DNA of 64,000 nucleotides from Polyangiaceae bacterium (GCA_020633235.1 JACKEA010000006.1:620001-684000); one strand, 5' to 3'. Shown: positions 51,282 through 60,181, counted from the first letter of the stretch. Notes: generated by a model from the letters alone, not told the origin. Translations and numbers: made by a program.

Positions 51282-51980
51282 GTGGCCACGCCGGAAGACC
51301 CGCCCGAGGTATTGGAGCGGTTCCATCAGACCCTCGAGCTCGTCGAGATCATCGCTCGGCAGGTGGGCCGCAGCGTGGGCCGCATGGCCGACCTTTCAGA
51401 CCTGATCAGCTATGGTCGCGAAGGGCTCTTGGATGCTGCGCGGCGTTTCGAACCAGAGCGTGGCGTTCCGTTCCGTGCGTACGCGAATTATCGCGTCAAG
51501 GGAGCCATCATCGATGGCATCCGGGCCATGTCGCACCTGCCGCGGCGCGTTCACGAGCGCCTTTCGGCGTTGGAGGCCGCGTCGCGCTACTCGGAGGGTG
51601 CGGCCGAGGACACTTTCGCCGCGGCGGCTAAGAGCAATGCCGAGCAAGCCCTGTCGGATCACCTGGCGGGGATGGCCGCGGCCATGGCCATCGGCTTGGT
51701 GGCGCATCCCGGACGGGGCGAAGAGGGGGAACACGTCGGAGTCGCCACCACCGCAAATCCCGAGGATGCCGTGGCGACGGTCGAGCTCTTGTCCGTCGTG
51801 CGGGAGGCCATCGACACGCTCCCCGACCAAGAGGCAGAGCTGGTGCGACGCCACTACCTCGAAGGCGAGCGTTTCGACCACGTGGCGAAGGACCTCGGGC
51901 TGTCGAAGTCCTGGGCCAGTCGGCTCCACACCCGCGCCATCGGTCGTCTCAGCAAGCGCCTCCGTGGTGTGAACGGCTGA
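51282..51980 (+). CDS. FliA/sigma-28-like RNA polymerase sigma factor
   Basis: A 232-residue sigma-70-family protein that starts with GTG. Region 2 is clear (LISYGREGLLDAARRFEPER, FRAYANYRVKGAIIDGIRA, as in the sigma-28/FliA group). Region 3 is short, with an Ala-rich middle. Region 4 is clear (LPDQEAELVRRHYLEGERFDHVAKDLGLSK, SRLHTRAIGRLSKRL). Such factors drive flagellar or type III secretion gene sets. The next gene, 48 bp on, encodes a type III inner-rod-like protein, so a shared regulon is likely. No anti-sigma gene (flgM-like) is visible here. Confidence 0.88.
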   Translation: MATPEDPPEVLERFHQTLELVEIIARQVGRSVGRMADLSDLISYGREGLLDAARRFEPERGVPFRAYANYRVKGAIIDGIRAMSHLPRRVHERLSALEAASRYSEGAAEDTFAAAAKSNAEQALSDHLAGMAAAMAIGLVAHPGRGEEGEHVGVATTANPEDAVATVELLSVVREAIDTLPDQEAELVRRHYLEGERFDHVAKDLGLSKSWASRLHTRAIGRLSKRLRGVNG

Positions 51981-52028
51981 CGGCGCCTTTCTTCGCAACT
52001 CGGTGGGGAGGGTGCCGACTCGAGGCCC

Positions 52029-52364
52029 ATGTCCGCTCCCATTTCCGGTGCCGCTGGCGCCGAAGCTCGTATGCAAATCGTCACGGACGCCGCGGATTCG
52101 GCGCAGTCCGCCGCCCCTGCCGCGCCGGCGGAACGAACCGGGCCGTCTTTCGGCAAGGTCCTCGAGCGTCTTGGTCACGAGGTGGACCGGGGCGAAGGCA
52201 TCGTGAATCGAGCGGTGCACGGCGGCGGGCACATGGACGCCCGCGGCCTCATCGCGCTGCAAGCCGGGATTTATCGCTACACCGAGGCCGTGGAGCTGTG
52301 CTCCAAGCTGGTGGATCGTGCGGGCTCGGCCGTCCGCACCACGCTGCAGGGGTCCGGCGGCTGA
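52029..52364 (+). CDS. SctI/YscI (EscI/HrpB)-like type III secretion inner-rod protein
   Basis: A 111-residue Ala/Gly-rich protein with no signal peptide. The first 45 residues are low complexity; then FGKVLERLGHEVDRGEGIVN leads to the diagnostic C-terminal helix GLIALQAGIYRYTEAVELCSKLVDRAGSAVRTTLQG. This resembles the LLxLQxxxYxYxxEVEL-KLVDxxxxAVKTTL pattern of type III secretion inner-rod proteins and, more distantly, FliE. The other secretion genes are outside the window. A possible relation to the FliA-like sigma factor upstream supports the call, but an HMM search would be decisive. Confidence 0.55.
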   Translation: MSAPISGAAGAEARMQIVTDAADSAQSAAPAAPAERTGPSFGKVLERLGHEVDRGEGIVNRAVHGGGHMDARGLIALQAGIYRYTEAVELCSKLVDRAGSAVRTTLQGSGG

Positions 52365-52391
52365 ACCGTCGGGGGTGCTATCCTCCACCCC

Positions 52392-53462
52392 ATGCCGGAG
52401 CGCGTCCTGGTTGCAATGAGCGGAGGTGTCGATTCCTCCGTCGCGGCGGCGCGCCTGGTGAAGCAGGGTTTCGATGTGGTCGGGGTCACCCTGCACCTGT
52501 GGGACTACCCCGACGACGGTACGGTGAAGGGACGCTGCTGCGCGCCGGAAGACGTCCATGACGCGCGCAGGGTCGCGGATTTCCTGGGTATCCCCCACTA
52601 CTCCTTCGATCGGCGCGGACTGTTCCAGAAGGAAGTGATCGACCCCTTCGTCGAGAGCTACCTGGAGGGTGAGACCCCGAGCCCCTGTGTGCGGTGCAAT
52701 CGAGGGGTGAAGATCCGGGAGCTCCTGACGCTGGCGCAGCGCCTGGAGGCCGCCAGCGTCGCGACCGGCCACTACGCACGCATCGGTGGGCCGCCAGAGT
52801 GCCCGACTCTCCTGCGCGCCGTGGATGGCGACAAGGACCAGAGCTACTTCCTGCACATGCTGAGCCCCGATGTGTTGGGTCGCTTGCGTTTCCCTCTCGG
52901 TGCTGCGACGAAGGCGGAGGTTCGCGCCGAGGCCGAGCAGCTGGGCCTGCCTGGCGCGAGCAAAGGCGAGAGCCAAGAGCTGTGCTTCGTTCCAACGGGG
53001 CGGTACGATGCTTTCGTGACGGAAAGGGCCGACAGTCGCGTTCGTCCTGGTCCCATCGTGGATGCTTCCGGCCGTGTGGTTGGCGAGCACGACGGGATCC
53101 ACCGCTTCACCCGAGGTCAGCGGAAGAACCTCGGCGTCTCGCTCGGGTATCGCGCCTACGTTCTCGACATCCAGGCGCAGACCGGCCGGGTGACGGTGGG
53201 ACCCCGCGAGGCGTTGGGAGCGCGAGCCGCACGCCTGGCGGACGTCTCTCTGCGTGGGGACGAGAGCCTACCCCTCGAGTGCGAGGTCGCGGTGCGCTAT
53301 CGGGCGCGACCGGTTCCCGCCCTCCTCACTCCGGTGGAGGGTGGGGTACGGTTGGAGCTGCGGGAGAGCGTCCCCGCGGTGGTTCCAGGCCAATATGCCG
53401 TGTTCTATCGCGGCGAGGAAGTGCTCGGCGGCGGTGTGATCCAAGCCACGGAGGCATCATGA
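52392..53462 (+). CDS. mnmA: tRNA-specific 2-thiouridylase
   Basis: A 356-residue enzyme that puts sulfur on U34 of Lys, Glu and Gln tRNAs. The PP-loop ATPase motif SGGVDSSVAAA is at residue 10. The catalytic Cys pair is in SPCVRCNRGVK (near residue 100) and ELCFVPTGRYDAF (near 197). IHRFTRGQRKNLGV is a family-typical block in the RNA-binding region. The end is coupled to the lipoprotein gene by an ATGA overlap. Confidence 0.95.
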   Translation: MPERVLVAMSGGVDSSVAAARLVKQGFDVVGVTLHLWDYPDDGTVKGRCCAPEDVHDARRVADFLGIPHYSFDRRGLFQKEVIDPFVESYLEGETPSPCVRCNRGVKIRELLTLAQRLEAASVATGHYARIGGPPECPTLLRAVDGDKDQSYFLHMLSPDVLGRLRFPLGAATKAEVRAEAEQLGLPGASKGESQELCFVPTGRYDAFVTERADSRVRPGPIVDASGRVVGEHDGIHRFTRGQRKNLGVSLGYRAYVLDIQAQTGRVTVGPREALGARAARLADVSLRGDESLPLECEVAVRYRARPVPALLTPVEGGVRLELRESVPAVVPGQYAVFYRGEEVLGGGVIQATEAS

Positions 53463-54079
53463 GCCGCTGGGTGCTGCTGCTCGCCGCGCTGCTGCTGCTC
53501 GGCTGTACGACGGGGGAGGGAGACGGTGAGGTCAAGAGCGACAAGCTCTACGTGGAGGACTGCTGGAATGGCCCCTTCGACCTCAAGCCGACCTTCTTCG
53601 GGGCGAACCCTTACCTCAACACCCTCACGATTCGGGTGCAGCGCGGTGACAACATCGAAGAGGTTTCCGATGGCCTCATCGTAGTCGTGAATGATGTCTC
53701 GGGGATCCGCGGAGCGCGGTTGAACCAACCGCTCAAGGTGGGGTTGCCTCCCGGCGTGACCCCCCCGGGAGTGCCGGTGGTCTATGACCCCGAACCTCCG
53801 CTGGTGAGTCTCTCCCTGTACCTCCACGATACCTGTCACAAGCAGAACGGTACGCTGTACTCCCTCGACGGGACCATCACCTTCAAGTCGCTGTTCAGCG
53901 GTGACTTGAACGAGGGTAATGCGGACGATCGGCTGACCGACGCCAAGTTCGAGGCGAGCTTCGCCGACCCCCGCCACCTCCAGCCCGATCTCACGGTGGA
54001 CCCCGAACGGATGAGCACCGTGACCGGGTGGTTTCGCTTCTTTTTCGAGCGCGGGCAGCCAGCGCAGCCGTTCCAGTGA
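53459..54079 (+). CDS. Hypothetical lipoprotein coupled to mnmA
   Basis: A 206-residue lipoprotein (MSRWVLLLAALLLLGCTTGE, lipobox LLGC). The mature part is beta-rich (LNTLTIRVQRGDNIEEVSDG, VVNDVSGIRGARLNQPLKV, LHDTCHKQNGTLYSLDGTIT), with two Cys and a Pro-rich loop. No family is recognised. ATG at 53459 overlaps the mnmA stop (ATGA). A hairpin follows the stop. Confidence 0.75.
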   Translation: MSRWVLLLAALLLLGCTTGEGDGEVKSDKLYVEDCWNGPFDLKPTFFGANPYLNTLTIRVQRGDNIEEVSDGLIVVVNDVSGIRGARLNQPLKVGLPPGVTPPGVPVVYDPEPPLVSLSLYLHDTCHKQNGTLYSLDGTITFKSLFSGDLNEGNADDRLTDAKFEASFADPRHLQPDLTVDPERMSTVTGWFRFFFERGQPAQPFQ

Positions 54080-54083
54080 CGCC

Positions 54084-54138
54084 CTGCGCGAAGTGCGCTT
54101 CGCAGGTCCCGTGTGGGAGCGCAACCCACCCGCACGGG
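54084..54138 (+). terminator. Two hairpins after the lipoprotein gene
   Basis: A stem that contains GCGAAG-tgcg-CTTCGC (54088-54103, with CTGCG/CGCAG alternatives) is followed by CCCGTG-TGGG ... CCCA-CACGGG (54108-54138). No T-run follows, as is common in GC-rich myxobacterial terminators. It would separate the mnmA unit from the kinase unit. Confidence 0.4.
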
Positions 54139-54196
54139 AAGGGCTCGTCGGGTTGATTCCAAGCCCGAGCGCCGCTACGCTTCTTCAGAGATTTTC

Positions 54197-55063
54197 ATGA
54201 CTTTTGCAGGTCGAGGAGTTCGCTCTGTCGCTGGGCTGCTACTCGCCATCCTGTGTCTGGCGCTGCCCGCTTCTGCCACCCCCAAGGCGTTCGGTCAGGC
54301 TGACACTGCGTGGCACACGGGCGAGCTCGACAAGGCGATGAAGCTCTATGAGGATGCGCTCGGCGAGGGTGGGCTCGAGCCCAACGAAGTCGTGATCGCC
54401 CACTCTCGCATCGGAACCGTGAAGGCCGCGCTCAAGGACACGAACGGCGCCCTGAGTGCTTTCCGGATCGCGGCCGCCATCGATCCCGACTTCGAGCTGC
54501 CGGCCGACAGCGGGCCCGTGGCCAAGAAGCTGTACGCACGAGCACACAAAGAGGCGGAGGCGTTGGGTGGGCAGCGGCTGTCCATCGCAGTGAAGGCAGC
54601 AGACACCATCCCGGCGCAGCGGCCGTTTACCATCGAAACGGAAATCCCCGAAGGGTTTGCGGTGCTCGTCGCCGAGGTCGTGGTCACTGTGGAAGACCCG
54701 GTGACTGGCAAGCGCTGGCGACGAAAGCATGCGTCCGACCCGAAGGTGAAGTTCGAGTTCCCCAAGCGGGTGGCCATTCGCGGCGCGCGTCTGAAGGTGC
54801 GTGCCGCGGCCGTCGACTCTCAGAACAACGCGTGGACGGTGGGGGAAACGAAGATCAAGGTCGAAGGTACACGAGAGCTCACCGCCATCAGCGACGAGCC
54901 CGTCGGTGAGACGCCAAAGAAGGACAAGAAGGGCGGAGAGGACTTCTTCAGCGGTCCGATCCCCTGGATCGTGGGCGGCGCATTGGTAGTGGGCGGCATC
55001 ATCCTGTACGCCGCCACTCGGCCGCCGGACGACGTCACCGTGGGGGCGCCAGCCTGGCAGTAA
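54197..55063 (+). CDS. Exported TPR-like protein with C-terminal membrane anchor
   Basis: A 288-residue protein. Residues 1-28 form a signal peptide (SVAGLLLAILCLALPASATP). Residues 30-120 carry TPR-like helices (QADTAWHTGELDKAMKLYEDAL, HSRIGTVKAALKDTNGALSAF). An Ig-like beta domain follows (VVVTVEDPVTGKRWRRKH). The end has a membrane helix (IPWIVGGALVVGGIILYAA) and a short tail. ATG at 54197 is the only start that gives the signal peptide. Its stop overlaps the kinase ATG (TAATG), so it is likely the kinase's envelope partner. Confidence 0.78.
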   Translation: MTFAGRGVRSVAGLLLAILCLALPASATPKAFGQADTAWHTGELDKAMKLYEDALGEGGLEPNEVVIAHSRIGTVKAALKDTNGALSAFRIAAAIDPDFELPADSGPVAKKLYARAHKEAEALGGQRLSIAVKAADTIPAQRPFTIETEIPEGFAVLVAEVVVTVEDPVTGKRWRRKHASDPKVKFEFPKRVAIRGARLKVRAAAVDSQNNAWTVGETKIKVEGTRELTAISDEPVGETPKKDKKGGEDFFSGPIPWIVGGALVVGGIILYAATRPPDDVTVGAPAWQ

Positions 55064-57420
55064 TGGCAAACGACGCTGCACCCGGAGGGCCGCCGCGCCC
55101 CAGCGTCACTGGGTCCTCGCCCAGTGATCGCGAGCGGCGAATCGCCGAGGGCAGCGACTCGCTTCCCGGGGGTGGCACCTATTTCCTCGGTCGCTACCGT
55201 ATCGTCGACGAGATCGGCGTTGGCGGCATGGCGAGCGTGCACCTGGCGCGAGCGGACGGACCCGGCGGCTTCCAGAAGTGGGTGGCCATCAAGCGCATCC
55301 ATCGCCATCTCGCGGAAGACGAGACGTTCATCCGCATGTTCTTGGACGAGGCGCGCATCGCCGCCCGCATCTCGCATCCAAACGTCGCGCAGGTGTTCGA
55401 CCTCGGCAAGCACCGGGACACCTACTGGATCGCCATGGAGTACCTCCACGGCGAACCGCTGCGCGAGATCATGCGGGCCGTGGAGGAGGGTGGCGCGCCA
55501 CCCATGAGCCCCCAGCTCGCGGCACGCATCGTAGCCGACGCGGCGGAGGGGTTGCACGCCGCCCACGAGCTTCGGGACAAGGACGGCAAGCTCCTGAATC
55601 TCGTGCATCGCGACGTCACGCCGCACAACTTGTTCCTCACCTACGACGGTGCCGTAAAGGTCGTGGATTTCGGCATCGCCAAGGTCACGGGGCGTTTGGC
55701 CAACACCCGGGCGGGTACGCTCAAGGGCAAGCTCGCGTACATGAGCCCAGAGCAGGTTCGCGGCAGCGCCATCGATCGCCGCACGGACATCTTCGCCTTG
55801 GGTGTGGTGCTCTGGGAGCTGACTACGGGTCGTCGCCTGTTTCGGATGGAGAGCGACCTCGAAACTCTCGAGCGCGTGCAGGCCTGCGTCGTGCCACCGC
55901 CGTCGAGCATCGTCGAGAACTACCCGGTCGAGCTCGAATCGATCGTGATGCGCGCACTGGCAAAGGATCTCAATCGCCGCTACCCCACGGCGCGAGAGAT
56001 TTCCCGCGCCTTACAGCAATATTTGATGAAGTCCGCCTCGTTCGTGGGCTCGGAGGAGATTGGCAGCTACGTCAAGCACGTGCTCAGCGATCGCTTCCAG
56101 CGCCGCGAGGCCCACTTGCAGTGGGCCGCAGAAGTGACACAAACCATCTCTCTCGATCAGCTCGAGGGAGGAAGCGAAACGGACGACGAGGTATCTCTGT
56201 TGAGCTATCGATCGGATGTCCAGCAGGTCCCGCGAACTGCGCCCGCCGCTCCGGGTCCACCCCCCCCGGTGGCGCCTTCTGTACCCGTACGTCCTACGCC
56301 TTCCCGAACGGCGAGCAGCGCGTCTCCGCCCGTCTCTCGCTCGCGGCCCATGACGGCGCCGATGTCGGCACCTCGGCCCGCAGCGGGCGCGCCGGCGCGT
56401 CCGCTGCCAAGCTTCGAAGGAACCGGAAACACTGGCACCGAGGATCTCTTGGAGCCGGAGGAAGACGACGATTTGGCGAAGACCCGGGTAACCGGAATGC
56501 CGCAAATGCCAATGCAACGCGATCCACGAAAGTCTACGGCCCTCGGTTTGGGGCCGCCTCCCGCGCCGGCGGCACCTCCGGAGATGCACGACTACGGTTC
56601 CGAAGACGAGGACGCCGTCACGACTGTGATGGCGCCTCCCTCGGAAGCCGAAGAAGCGCAAACGATCAGCACCGTCCACGAACCGCCCAAGCCGTATCGG
56701 CCGGCGGCGCAAGAACCGGACGACGCGATCGTCGTCGCGCCGACGCTCATGATGCCCCCGGAGGGCACCATGCAGACCGTCGCCCCCCAGCAGGCGGGGA
56801 TGTATGGTCCGGCGCCTTACTCCACGGCCCAGCCGCAACAGCGAGAGGGCAAGTCTTCCATCCTCATCGCCGTGATTGCGGCGGCCACCACGCTGATTGC
56901 CCTCACGCTCACCGCACTGGTGGTCCTCAAGATCACGGAGAAGCCGCAACCTGCCCCCGTCGCTACGGTCACTGCGCCTCCCGCGCCGACGCCCACGCCG
57001 GCGCCGACTCCCACGGCCCAACCGTCGCCGGTGATCGCGACGGGTACTCCCGTCACGCCGACTGCGACGGCGGCCACGAACGACAAACCGGTGGACCCGA
57101 GCTCGCTGCCGAAAGAGACGTCGGACAAGCCGAAGACGACGACACCGAAGGCCGTTGGCGGTGGCTACAAGCCCGTGCCGGCCGCCACCAGCACTCCGGC
57201 TCCCAGCAAGGAGCCCGGCTTCCTGACCGTGGTGTGTGACCCGTTCTGTGACAGCGTCACCGCCGGCGGTAGAAGTCTAGGTCCTTCCCCAGTGGTTCGC
57301 GCTGCGCTGCCGCCGGGCACGCACGGTGTGGGTCTCAGAAGTCAAGGCGTGAAGAAGTCGATAAGCGTGACGATCGTTTCTGGTCAGACGACCGCTCGTC
57401 GCGTGAAGATGTCCCCATGA
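55063..57420 (+). CDS. Transmembrane Ser/Thr kinase with HRDVTPHN loop and PEGA-like end
   Basis: A 785-residue kinase. The catalytic domain fills residues 45-320: IGVGGMASVHLARAD, lysine in WVAIKRIHRHL, LVHRDVTPHNLF (Thr replaces the usual Lys), VVDFGIAK and GKLAYMSPEQ. A Pro/Ala-rich linker of about 250 residues leads to a membrane helix near residue 600 (SSILIAVIAAATTLIALTLTALVVL). The exterior ends in a PEGA-like domain (FLTVVCDPFCDSVTAGGRSL). It is coupled to the TPR gene upstream (TAATG) and the lipoprotein gene downstream (ATGA). Confidence 0.9.
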   Translation: MANDAAPGGPPRPSVTGSSPSDRERRIAEGSDSLPGGGTYFLGRYRIVDEIGVGGMASVHLARADGPGGFQKWVAIKRIHRHLAEDETFIRMFLDEARIAARISHPNVAQVFDLGKHRDTYWIAMEYLHGEPLREIMRAVEEGGAPPMSPQLAARIVADAAEGLHAAHELRDKDGKLLNLVHRDVTPHNLFLTYDGAVKVVDFGIAKVTGRLANTRAGTLKGKLAYMSPEQVRGSAIDRRTDIFALGVVLWELTTGRRLFRMESDLETLERVQACVVPPPSSIVENYPVELESIVMRALAKDLNRRYPTAREISRALQQYLMKSASFVGSEEIGSYVKHVLSDRFQRREAHLQWAAEVTQTISLDQLEGGSETDDEVSLLSYRSDVQQVPRTAPAAPGPPPPVAPSVPVRPTPSRTASSASPPVSRSRPMTAPMSAPRPAAGAPARPLPSFEGTGNTGTEDLLEPEEDDDLAKTRVTGMPQMPMQRDPRKSTALGLGPPPAPAAPPEMHDYGSEDEDAVTTVMAPPSEAEEAQTISTVHEPPKPYRPAAQEPDDAIVVAPTLMMPPEGTMQTVAPQQAGMYGPAPYSTAQPQQREGKSSILIAVIAAATTLIALTLTALVVLKITEKPQPAPVATVTAPPAPTPTPAPTPTAQPSPVIATGTPVTPTATAATNDKPVDPSSLPKETSDKPKTTTPKAVGGGYKPVPAATSTPAPSKEPGFLTVVCDPFCDSVTAGGRSLGPSPVVRAALPPGTHGVGLRSQGVKKSISVTIVSGQTTARRVKMSP

Positions 57421-59063
57421 AGCGAGCGCTTTCTTTGGCACTCGGCCTGTGTGCGGCCGGGGCCCTGTTTTCGTCCTGCGCATCGAAGCCGGAGGTGAAA
57501 ATCGTCCTGCTCGACCCCTGCGCGGACAGCGGACAGTCGTTCCGCGAGGCAGCGTCCTACGCCGAGTTCGTGGTGTACAAGAACCGCTGCCCCACCGACG
57601 AGACGCTCGCCGCCGGCAAGACGGACGGCGCCGTCTACAAGTCCACCGTCGCGGCGGACGGCAAGCTGCCGGAGGTGGGCGATCTCGGCAAGGGCAAGTA
57701 CGGCTTCGCCGCGTTGATGCGGGACGAGAACTGCAGCGTGATCGGGTTCGGCTGCACCGAAGCCGACATGGACACCATTCGCGAGGTACGCGTCGCGGTA
57801 CGCGCTTGGACCAACCCGTGCACCGACTCGCAGTGCGATCTGTGCACGCCGCTCTCGGGTCCCGGCTGCGATCCTCCGAAGACATGCTCCGCCGGCCGTT
57901 GCATCGAAGAAGACGCTCCGAGCTGCGATTTGACCGTGGTGGCGGGCGGCGCTTTGCCGGAGCCCGCAACGGCTACGGCGCGCCTCACGGGCCCCGCCAT
58001 CGTGGCCACCCCGGATGGCTACGTGATCGCCTATCGCGAGCAGGACGCGGCGGGCACCACGCTCAGTGCCAACGTCATGGGTCTGTCCGACAACGGCACC
58101 CTGAAGCCGCCGTCCAAGTTCAACCTCGGCGGTTGCACCGGCGTGGAAATGAAGGACGGCATCGGTATCGCGTATTCCGGCAACGGCGGCCTTGCCGCCA
58201 CCAGCCTGCCGAACTGCGGCGGCACGGGCGCCGGCGCGGTGTTCGTCCCGTTCGACTCGCTGGGCGTCGTGGGAGATGCCAAAGGGCCGAAGAACTCTAC
58301 GTTTCAGGAGTTGACTGTGGCCAGCAATGGCCTCGCGGCGGGCGCGGCTGTTGGGGACTACGATTTCGTGTTTCGCGTGGTCCTCTCGACGCCTGAAATC
58401 CAAAGGGCCGTAGTTACAACGAACCCCACACCTACGAATTCTCCCTTCAAGGAGGTGCCCATTGTTGAGCCGTTCGGTACCGAAGATGTTCCATTCGCGA
58501 TGGTAGCCACCAGTCCGAAAGTGCGTGCCTACATGGCGCCGGTGCCGAGCAAGTCAGGAATGGTCTTGCAAATGGGCCCCAATGCATCCGACCCGTTCAA
58601 CATAACGGGCGAGGTGATGCTGCCGGACGCATCTTGGGGCGCCATCACCGCGTGGGACGACACCGTCGCGGCCATCGTTCCTTCCGTGGCGGGTGTGTCC
58701 ATGAAAGCCGTGGCTCTGGGCGGCACCACCCTCTCGGACGTGGCTTCCGGAACCATCGGCTCCGGCGCCGTGAAGGGCGGCGCCATGGCCACGCTGCGGG
58801 ACAATCTCTTCATCCTGACCAGCGCGGCCAGCAACCTGACGGTGCATCGCGTGACCGGCGTGGAGGGCACGCTGGCCTCGTCGTCCTCGGACGACGTCGC
58901 GCTGCCGGACAAGATCGGCACCGTGCAGCTCTCCAACTTCGACGGCAACCACGTGGCCATGGCCGCGGCTCGCAGCCGCGTCGCGGTGGTGTGGTTGACC
59001 CGTGGCACCCTGTCGGCGGGGGATCCCACCGGTGGCTGGGCGCTGCTCCGGTGCTCCGATTGA
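57417..59063 (+). CDS. Large lipoprotein of the kinase operon
   Basis: A 548-residue lipoprotein (MKRALSLALGLCAAGALFSSCASK). The N-terminal 150 residues hold paired Cys (CADSGQSF, CPTDETL, CTDSQCDLC, CDPPKTC); the rest is beta-propeller-like (TATARLTGPAIVATPDGYVIAYRE, VTGVEGTLASSSSDDVALP). It overlaps the kinase stop (ATGA), so it is probably its external partner. Codon use at about 58290-58615 differs from the flanks (more A/T-ending codons), which suggests recombination or a recent replacement. Confidence 0.75.
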   Translation: MKRALSLALGLCAAGALFSSCASKPEVKIVLLDPCADSGQSFREAASYAEFVVYKNRCPTDETLAAGKTDGAVYKSTVAADGKLPEVGDLGKGKYGFAALMRDENCSVIGFGCTEADMDTIREVRVAVRAWTNPCTDSQCDLCTPLSGPGCDPPKTCSAGRCIEEDAPSCDLTVVAGGALPEPATATARLTGPAIVATPDGYVIAYREQDAAGTTLSANVMGLSDNGTLKPPSKFNLGGCTGVEMKDGIGIAYSGNGGLAATSLPNCGGTGAGAVFVPFDSLGVVGDAKGPKNSTFQELTVASNGLAAGAAVGDYDFVFRVVLSTPEIQRAVVTTNPTPTNSPFKEVPIVEPFGTEDVPFAMVATSPKVRAYMAPVPSKSGMVLQMGPNASDPFNITGEVMLPDASWGAITAWDDTVAAIVPSVAGVSMKAVALGGTTLSDVASGTIGSGAVKGGAMATLRDNLFILTSAASNLTVHRVTGVEGTLASSSSDDVALPDKIGTVQLSNFDGNHVAMAAARSRVAVVWLTRGTLSAGDPTGGWALLRCSD

Positions 59064-59064
59064 C

Positions 59065-59259
59065 GTGAAAAGCGTGGTGGACGAGCAGCTGCGAGGTGAG
59101 GCGCGGGAGTTCTCGCTCCGCTTCACTTGTGACAGCTGCCAAAACTTCGATCCGGACGCCTTGGCGTGTGGCAACGGCTACCCGACGGAGCCGCATCGCT
59201 CGGTGGACCTGGCCTGCGTCCAAGAGCTCTTGTTCTGCAAAGACTTCGAGCTGGCCTGA
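59065..59259 (+). CDS. Small five-cysteine protein
   Basis: A 64-residue protein that starts with GTG one base after the lipoprotein stop and stops one base before tilS. It has five Cys (TCDSCQNFD, ACGNGY, DLACVQEL, LFCKDF) and no signal peptide. The pattern suggests a small zinc- or iron-binding fold. I do not recognise the family. Its tight spacing and good codon use support a real gene. Confidence 0.65.
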   Translation: MKSVVDEQLRGEAREFSLRFTCDSCQNFDPDALACGNGYPTEPHRSVDLACVQELLFCKDFELA

Positions 59260-59260
59260 G

Positions 59261-60181
59261 GTGGCCCGCAGTCACCCGCCGACGCTGCTCACGACGCTGT
59301 CCGCCACCCTGCGGCGGGGGTGCAGCGTTCAGCGAGGCGACCACATCCTGGTGGCGGTGTCCGGGGGCGGGGACTCCCAGAGCCTGCTGCACGCTCTCGC
59401 TCGGCTCGCGCCCAAGCTCGGCTTGGTGCTGTCGGCCCACGGCGTGGACCACGGCCTGCGTCCCGAGGCCTCCGCGGAGCTCGACATGGCGCAAGAGCTG
59501 GCTGGGGATCTCGGCGTCGCCTTCGGTCGCAGCCAGCTGTCCGTCCGCCCAGGCGCGAATCTGATGCACCGCGCCCGGCGAGCCCGCTACCAGGCTCTGC
59601 GCCAAGCCGCCGCGGACGTGGGCGCGGGCCTGATCGCCACGGCCCACCACGCCGACGACCGGGCGGAGACGGTCTTGCTCCGACTGCTGCGAGGCGCGGG
59701 CCCGCGCGGTCTGGCCGTGTTGCCCGCCCGGGATGGTGACCTGCTCCGCCCTTTGATTCACGTCCCCCGCGCAGCGGTGGTCGCGCATCTCGCGCGTCAT
59801 CACATCGAATTCGCCAGGGATCCGTCCAACTTGGACCGGCGATTTTTGCGCGTGCGCGTTCGCCACGAGCTCATGCCCTTGCTCGAGAGCATGTCCCCGG
59901 AGATCGTGTCCCACCTGAACGCGTTGGCGGATCAGTTAGCCTCAGGCCCTGTTCCACGCCTGCTCGACGATCAGGGCCGCCCCGTGGATCTGGGCCGCGC
60001 CCAGGTCGAAGCGCTGCGCCAGCTCGTCGCGTCGGGGTCTGCCAAGGCCCACGTGCGGCTGTCGGACAGCCGCGTCCTGCGCCTCGATTCCGGCGGGAAG
60101 CCGGTGGTGGAAGATGCCCCAGCCCCGGCCCGGCGGGGCCGGCCACGGGGCAGGGGTGCCAAGCCGGGCAAAAGTGATTAA
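59261..60181 (+). CDS. tilS: tRNA(Ile)-lysidine synthase, short form
   Basis: A 306-residue enzyme that puts lysine on C34 of the AUA-reading tRNA-Ile. The PP-loop motif VAVSGGGDSQSLLH is near residue 36. HGVDHGLRPEAS, TAHHADDRAETVLLRLLRGAGPRGLAVLP and RFLRVRVRHELMPLLES are family blocks. It is shorter than E. coli TilS and lacks a clear C-terminal domain; it ends in a basic Arg/Pro-rich tail instead. The GTG start gives the expected N-terminal spacing. Confidence 0.9.
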   Translation: MARSHPPTLLTTLSATLRRGCSVQRGDHILVAVSGGGDSQSLLHALARLAPKLGLVLSAHGVDHGLRPEASAELDMAQELAGDLGVAFGRSQLSVRPGANLMHRARRARYQALRQAAADVGAGLIATAHHADDRAETVLLRLLRGAGPRGLAVLPARDGDLLRPLIHVPRAAVVAHLARHHIEFARDPSNLDRRFLRVRVRHELMPLLESMSPEIVSHLNALADQLASGPVPRLLDDQGRPVDLGRAQVEALRQLVASGSAKAHVRLSDSRVLRLDSGGKPVVEDAPAPARRGRPRGRGAKPGKSD

